Source: Chitiniphilus eburneus
Lineage (GTDB): Bacteria; Pseudomonadota; Gammaproteobacteria; Burkholderiales; Chitinibacteraceae
Direction of reading: 5' to 3'
NCBI RefSeq assembly: GCF_005048205.1
Contig: NZ_SUMF01000012.1
Coordinates: 1 to 64,000, forward strand
Length of the DNA stretch: 64,000 bases
Shown here: positions 60,474 through 64,000 of the stretch, piece by piece
How positions within the stretch are numbered: the first letter of the stretch is position 1
How the letters are laid out: every line of letters begins with the position of its first letter
Notes under the pieces: generated by a model
What the model was told of the DNA's origin: nothing
Seen by the model: the letters and a program-made list of their open reading frames with translations, nothing else
Databases searched by the model: none
Position numbers and translations under genes: made by a program

Positions 60474-60873
60474 ACTCAAGTTCCGCAAGGTCCAGAAGGG
60501 CCGTAACACCGGCATCGCGACCCGCGGCAACAGTGTGGCGTTCGGTACCTGGGGCCTGAAGGCAACCACCCGTGGTCGCCTGACCGCCCGCCAGATCGAA
60601 GCGGCCCGCCGCGCGATCACCCGTCACATCAAGCGTGGCGGTCGCGTCTGGATTCGCGTGTTCCCGGACAAACCCATTTCGACCAAGCCGGCCGAAGTGC
60701 GGATGGGTAACGGTAAGGGCAGCCCGGAATACTGGGTTGCTGAAATTCAACCTGGCAAGGTCCTGTACGAGCTGGATGGCGTCAACGAGGAGCTCGCTCG
60801 CGAAGCCTTCCGTCTCGCCTCCGCCAAGCTGCCGTTCGGTACGACCTTCGTCACTCGTCAAGTGGGGCAATGA
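60457..60873 (+). CDS. rplP: 50S ribosomal protein L16
   Basis: A 138-residue protein at the A-site of 50[20 protein letters not shown] and [20 protein letters not shown] are conserved. The ATG lies inside the end of rpsC, giving a 17-bp overlap. Confidence 0.98.
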   Translation: MLQPTRLKFRKVQKGRNTGIATRGNSVAFGTWGLKATTRGRLTARQIEAARRAITRHIKRGGRVWIRVFPDKPISTKPAEVRMGNGKGSPEYWVAEIQPGKVLYELDGVNEELAREAFRLASAKLPFGTTFVTRQVGQ

Positions 60874-61061
60874 TGAAAGCTGCTGAACTTCGTCAAAAGT
60901 CGGCCGACGAGCTCAAGGGCGAACTGACTGCCCTGTTGCGCGCCCAGTTCGGTCTGCGCATGCAGGCCGCTACCGGCCAGCTCGCCAAGTCGAGCGAACT
61001 GAAGCGTGTGCGCAAGGATATTGCGCGCGTCCGTACCATCCTGGCTCAGAAGGCTGCGTAA
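60873..61061 (+). CDS. rpmC: 50S ribosomal protein L29
   Basis: A 62-residue two-helix protein near the tunnel exit; [18 protein letters not shown] and [13 protein letters not shown] are family motifs. Two adjacent ATGs (60870 and 60873) are possible. The second gives the usual MKA start; the first would overlap the rplP stop as ATGA. Confidence 0.97.
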   Translation: MKAAELRQKSADELKGELTALLRAQFGLRMQAATGQLAKSSELKRVRKDIARVRTILAQKAA

Positions 61062-61062
61062 C

Positions 61063-61326
61063 ATGACCGAAGCAAAACTGAAGCGTACGCTGACCGGTCG
61101 TGTGGTCAGCAACAAGATGGATAAGACGGTCACCGTTTTGGTCGAGCATCTGGTCAAGCACCCGATCTACGGCAAGGTGATGCGTCGTTCCAAGAAGTAC
61201 CACGCTCACGATGAAAGCAATCAATACAACGAAGGCGATCTGGTGACGATCGTGGAAACCCGTCCGGTTTCCAAGACCAAGTCCTGGGCTGTTGCCGAGT
61301 TGCTGGAAAAGGCTCGTACCGTCTAA
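61063..61326 (+). CDS. rpsQ: 30S ribosomal protein S17
   Basis: An 87-residue early 30S assembly protein; [20 protein letters not shown] and [18 protein letters not shown] are conserved. It begins one base after the rpmC stop. A strong terminator follows, so rpsQ ends the S10 transcription unit here. Confidence 0.98.
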   Translation: MTEAKLKRTLTGRVVSNKMDKTVTVLVEHLVKHPIYGKVMRRSKKYHAHDESNQYNEGDLVTIVETRPVSKTKSWAVAELLEKARTV

Positions 61327-61353
61327 TTTATTAGAACGGTATAAGTTCTTGCG

Positions 61354-61388
61354 CGGGCATTGTACTTTGAGTACAATGCCCGTTTTTC
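61354..61388 (+). terminator. Strong intrinsic terminator between rpsQ and rplN
   Basis: CGGGCATTGTACT pairs exactly with AGTACAATGCCCG around TTG and is followed by TTTTTCC. This divides the S10 and spc blocks. The spc promoter should lie between here and rplN (61389-61526), but no clear hexamer pair was found. Confidence 0.92.
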
Positions 61389-61526
61389 CGTCTCACGGCA
61401 GCGCTAGTTGCCGTGTTTGTTTCTTCCCCCTTCGGGGTCCAAAACTGGTCGCGTTTGCCTGGTTTTGCCAGGCGTGATCCTGGTGTTGCCGGGATATTCG
61501 CGGGTTAAGTTGGAGGTTGTTTTTAA

Positions 61527-61895
61527 ATGATCCAAATGCAATCCATGCTGGAGGTTGCGGACAACACTGGTGCGCGCAGCGTTATGTGCATCAAGGTGTT
61601 GGGCGGCTCCAAGCGTCGCTACGCAGCCGTTGGCGACATCATCAAGGTGAGCATCAAGGATGCGGCCCCGCGCGGTCGTGTCAAGAAGGGTGACGTGTAC
61701 AACGCCGTGGTGGTTCGTACCGCCAAGGGCGTGCGTCGTTCGGATGGCTCGCTGATCAAGTTCGACGGCAACGCCGCCGTCCTCCTCAACAACAAGCTGG
61801 AGCCGATCGGCACCCGCATCTTCGGGCCGGTGACGCGTGAGTTGCGTACCGAGCGCTTCATGAAGATCGTGTCGCTCGCGCCGGAAGTGCTGTAA
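61527..61895 (+). CDS. rplN: 50S ribosomal protein L14
   Basis: A 122-residue protein at the subunit interface; [20 protein letters not shown] and [20 protein letters not shown] are conserved. It is the first gene of the spc block, preceded by a 200-bp gap and a TTGGAGG ribosome site. Confidence 0.98.
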   Translation: MIQMQSMLEVADNTGARSVMCIKVLGGSKRRYAAVGDIIKVSIKDAAPRGRVKKGDVYNAVVVRTAKGVRRSDGSLIKFDGNAAVLLNNKLEPIGTRIFGPVTRELRTERFMKIVSLAPEVL

Positions 61896-61905
61896 GGGGA
61901 ACGGT

Positions 61906-62226
61906 ATGAACAAGATTCGCAAGGGCGACGAAGTCGTCATCATCGCTGGCAAGGACAAGGGTCGTCGCGGCACCGTGCTGCGTGTATTCCCGGCCGACGA
62001 CCGCGTGATCGTGGAAGGCATCAATGTGGTGAAGAAGCACCAGAAGCCGAACCCGATGCGCAACGTGCAAGGTGGCATCGTCGAAAAGACCATGCCGATT
62101 CATGTGTCCAACGTGGCGATCTTCAACGCCGCGACCGGCAAGGCCGACCGCGTGGGCTTCAAGGTGCTGGAAGACGGCAATAAGGTTCGCGTCTTCAAGT
62201 CCAACGGCGAAGTCGTCGGCGGCTAA
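61906..62226 (+). CDS. rplX: 50S ribosomal protein L24
   Basis: A 106-residue assembly-initiating protein with a KOW motif ([20 protein letters not shown]). [19 protein letters not shown] is conserved. It starts 10 bp after rplN. Confidence 0.98.
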   Translation: MNKIRKGDEVVIIAGKDKGRRGTVLRVFPADDRVIVEGINVVKKHQKPNPMRNVQGGIVEKTMPIHVSNVAIFNAATGKADRVGFKVLEDGNKVRVFKSNGEVVGG

Positions 62227-62240
62227 GGGGTAGAACGAAC

Positions 62241-62780
62241 ATGACTCGTCTGCAAGATATTTACCAAGAAAAGATTGTGCCGGCGCTCATCGAGCAGTTC
62301 GGTTACAAGTCCGTGATGGAAGTGCCGCGCATCGAAAAGATCACCATCAACATGGGTGTGGGTGAAGCGGTTGCTGACAAGAAGGTGATGGAACACGCCG
62401 TAGGCGATCTGGAAAAGATCGCGGGTCAGAAGGTTGTCGTGACCAAGGCCAAGAAGTCCATCGCCGGCTTCAAGATTCGTGACGGGTATCCGGTTGGCTG
62501 CAAGGTCACCCTGCGTCGTGATCGCATGTATGAATTCCTCGATCGTCTGGTGACCGTGGCCCTGCCGCGCGTTCGCGACTTCCGCGGCATCCCCGCCAAG
62601 TCGTTCGACGGCCGTGGCAACTACAACATGGGCGTACGCGAACAGATCATTTTTCCTGAGATCGAGTACGACAAGATCGACGCGCTGCGTGGGATGAACA
62701 TCACCATCACCACGACCGCCAAGACCGACGATGAAGCGCGCGCCCTGCTGGCCGCCTTCAAGTTCCCGTTCAAGAATTGA
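62241..62780 (+). CDS. rplE: 50S ribosomal protein L5
   Basis: A 179-residue 5S rRNA-binding protein; [19 protein letters not shown] and [19 protein letters not shown] are conserved. It starts 14 bp after rplX. Confidence 0.98.
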   Translation: MTRLQDIYQEKIVPALIEQFGYKSVMEVPRIEKITINMGVGEAVADKKVMEHAVGDLEKIAGQKVVVTKAKKSIAGFKIRDGYPVGCKVTLRRDRMYEFLDRLVTVALPRVRDFRGIPAKSFDGRGNYNMGVREQIIFPEIEYDKIDALRGMNITITTTAKTDDEARALLAAFKFPFKN

Positions 62781-62787
62781 GGCGATC

Positions 62788-63093
62788 ATGGCAAAACTTG
62801 CACTGATTAAACGCGAAGAGAAGCGCCGCGCAACCGTCGCCAAGTTCGCGGCCAAGCGCGAAAAGCTGCTGGCCGTGGTCAACGACCAGAGCGTTAGCGA
62901 AGAGGAGCGTTTTGCCGCGCGCCTCAAGCTGCAACAACTGCCGCGCAACGCCAGCCCGGTCCGCACCGGCTCCCGTTGCTCGATTACCGGCCGCCCGCGC
63001 GGCGTGTACCGCAAGTTCGGCCTTGGCCGTAACAAGCTGCGCGAATTGGCCATGAAGGGTGAAATCCCCGGCATGGTCAAGGCTAGCTGGTAA
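62788..63093 (+). CDS. rpsN: 30S ribosomal protein S14
   Basis: A 101-residue S14 of the long form. It lacks the CxxC-CxxC zinc site of the short form and keeps the [19 protein letters not shown] and [11 protein letters not shown] segments. The ATG at 62788 gives [13 protein letters not shown]; upstream readings overlap rplE and lack a ribosome site. Confidence 0.97.
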   Translation: MAKLALIKREEKRRATVAKFAAKREKLLAVVNDQSVSEEERFAARLKLQQLPRNASPVRTGSRCSITGRPRGVYRKFGLGRNKLRELAMKGEIPGMVKASW

Positions 63094-63108
63094 TAGGAGA
63101 GATAAAAC

Positions 63109-63501
63109 ATGGCAATGCATGATCCTATCGCCGATATGCTCACCCGTATCCGTAACGCCCAGCGTGCGGAAAAAGGCGCCGTGACGATGCCGTCCTCGAA
63201 GTTGAAGGTCGCTATCGCCAAGGTGCTCCAGGACGAAGGCTATATCGAGTCGTTCGCCGTGACTGGCGACGTGAAGCCCGAGCTCAGCATCGAGCTGAAG
63301 TACTACGCCGGCCGCCCGGTCATCGAACGCATCGAACGCGTTTCGAAGCCTGGCCTGCGCATCTACAAGGGTGCCACGGATATTCCGCAGGTAATGAATG
63401 GTCTTGGCGTGGCAATCCTGTCCACGTCCAAGGGTGTGATGACCGATCGCAAGGCGCGTGCCAACGGTGTTGGTGGCGAGCTTCTGTGCTTCGTCGCGTA
63501 A
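63109..63501 (+). CDS. rpsH: 30S ribosomal protein S8
   Basis: A 130-residue 16S central-domain protein; [20 protein letters not shown] and the C-terminal [20 protein letters not shown] are conserved. In E. coli S8 represses the spc operon. RBS is GGAGAG before the ATG. Confidence 0.98.
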   Translation: MAMHDPIADMLTRIRNAQRAEKGAVTMPSSKLKVAIAKVLQDEGYIESFAVTGDVKPELSIELKYYAGRPVIERIERVSKPGLRIYKGATDIPQVMNGLGVAILSTSKGVMTDRKARANGVGGELLCFVA

Positions 63502-63513
63502 TGGGGTGAAACG

Positions 63514-64000
63514 ATGTCTCGTGTAGCGAAGAACCCGGTCGCCATCCCGGCAGGTGTCGAAGTCAAGCTCAACGACGGTGCCATCACCGTCAAGGGCCCG
63601 AACGGCACGCTGAGCCAGGCGCTCGGCAGCAACGTCGAAGTCAAGATCGAAAACAACGAAGTCCTGTTTGCCGCCCGTGATGGCAGCAAGCCGGCCCGCG
63701 CAATGTCCGGTACCCTGCGCGCGCTGGTCAACAACATGGTGAACGGCGTTTCCAAGGGTTTCGAGCGCAAGCTCAACCTGGTGGGCGTCGGCTACCGTGC
63801 CCAGGCACAAGGCGATACGCTGAATCTGACGTTGGGCTTCTCCCACCCTGTGGCGCACAAGATGCCCGCTGGCGTGAAGGTGGAAACCCCGACCCAGACC
63901 GAAATCGTACTCAAATCTGCTGACAAGCAGGCTCTTGGTCAAGTGGCCGCTGAAATCCGTGCCTACCGCGCACCCGAACCGTACAAGGGCAAGGGTGTTC
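63514..64000 (+). CDS. rplF: 50S ribosomal protein L6, truncated by window edge
   Basis: The first 162 codons are present and the gene runs off the end. [20 protein letters not shown] begins it, and [20 protein letters not shown] is the conserved second-domain start. The full protein is normally about 177 residues, so only the last few residues are missing. Confidence 0.97.
   Translation, partial: MSRVAKNPVAIPAGVEVKLNDGAITVKGPNGTLSQALGSNVEVKIENNEVLFAARDGSKPARAMSGTLRALVNNMVNGVSKGFERKLNLVGVGYRAQAQGDTLNLTLGFSHPVAHKMPAGVKVETPTQTEIVLKSADKQALGQVAAEIRAYRAPEPYKGKGV

Overview
The window is a contiguous piece of a GC-rich betaproteobacterial chromosome, most likely from the Neisseriales. Support comes from the gene order tRNA-Tyr/Gly/Thr-tuf-tRNA-Trp-secE-nusG-rplKAJL-rpoBC-rpsLG-fusA-tuf-rpsJ, a Neisseria/Chromobacterium-like RpoB start ([15 protein letters not shown]), and lgt lying divergent to ilvD. 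The large array of secreted chitin-binding enzymes points to a specialised chitin degrader such as those in the Chitinibacteraceae (Chitiniphilus-like). The genus is inference.

Layout. 1-6009: the start of a transaldolase gene, phoB-phoR on the minus strand with a candidate Pho box, then a DUF971 gene and a tightly overlapping ubiE-ubiJ-ubiB ubiquinone operon. 6010-10943: two small structured inverted-repeat elements (MITE-like, TA-flanked), a PhzF-family gene, phosphoenolpyruvate carboxylase and a short secreted protein of unknown function. 11579-26454: seven tandem genes that all encode a signal peptide, two or three CBM5/12 chitin-binding modules and Thr-Pro linkers. Six end in GH18 chitinase-type domains of at least four lineages. 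The fifth ends in an unfamiliar domain with an HETGH zinc-protease signature. 26537-37274: housekeeping genes (a small exported peptide, marC, rpiA, phoU, ppx, corA, DUF456, lgt, ilvD, an alkyltransferase-like protein, an Ig-like lipoprotein and tRNA-Phe). 38118-64000: the tRNA/tuf, secE-nusG, L11/L10, rpoBC, str, S10 and spc clusters, cut off inside rplF.

How the genes fit together. The chitinase array looks like an extracellular toolkit: CBM5/12 modules hold the enzymes on chitin, GH18 domains of different types attack it in different ways, and the CBM-bearing putative metalloprotease could strip protein from natural chitin composites. Each gene has a similar GGATGGAG-containing leader, several are followed by hairpin terminators, and the TGGTAT-containing inverted repeats upstream may be regulator sites. 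Phosphate functions recur across the first half (phoB-phoR, phoU, ppx), and Pho-box-like repeats precede both phoB and phoU. The translation and transcription half is conventional, but it has clear promoters, leader hairpins and a strong terminator between rpsQ and rplN that splits S10 from spc. The two tuf genes are almost identical at the DNA level.
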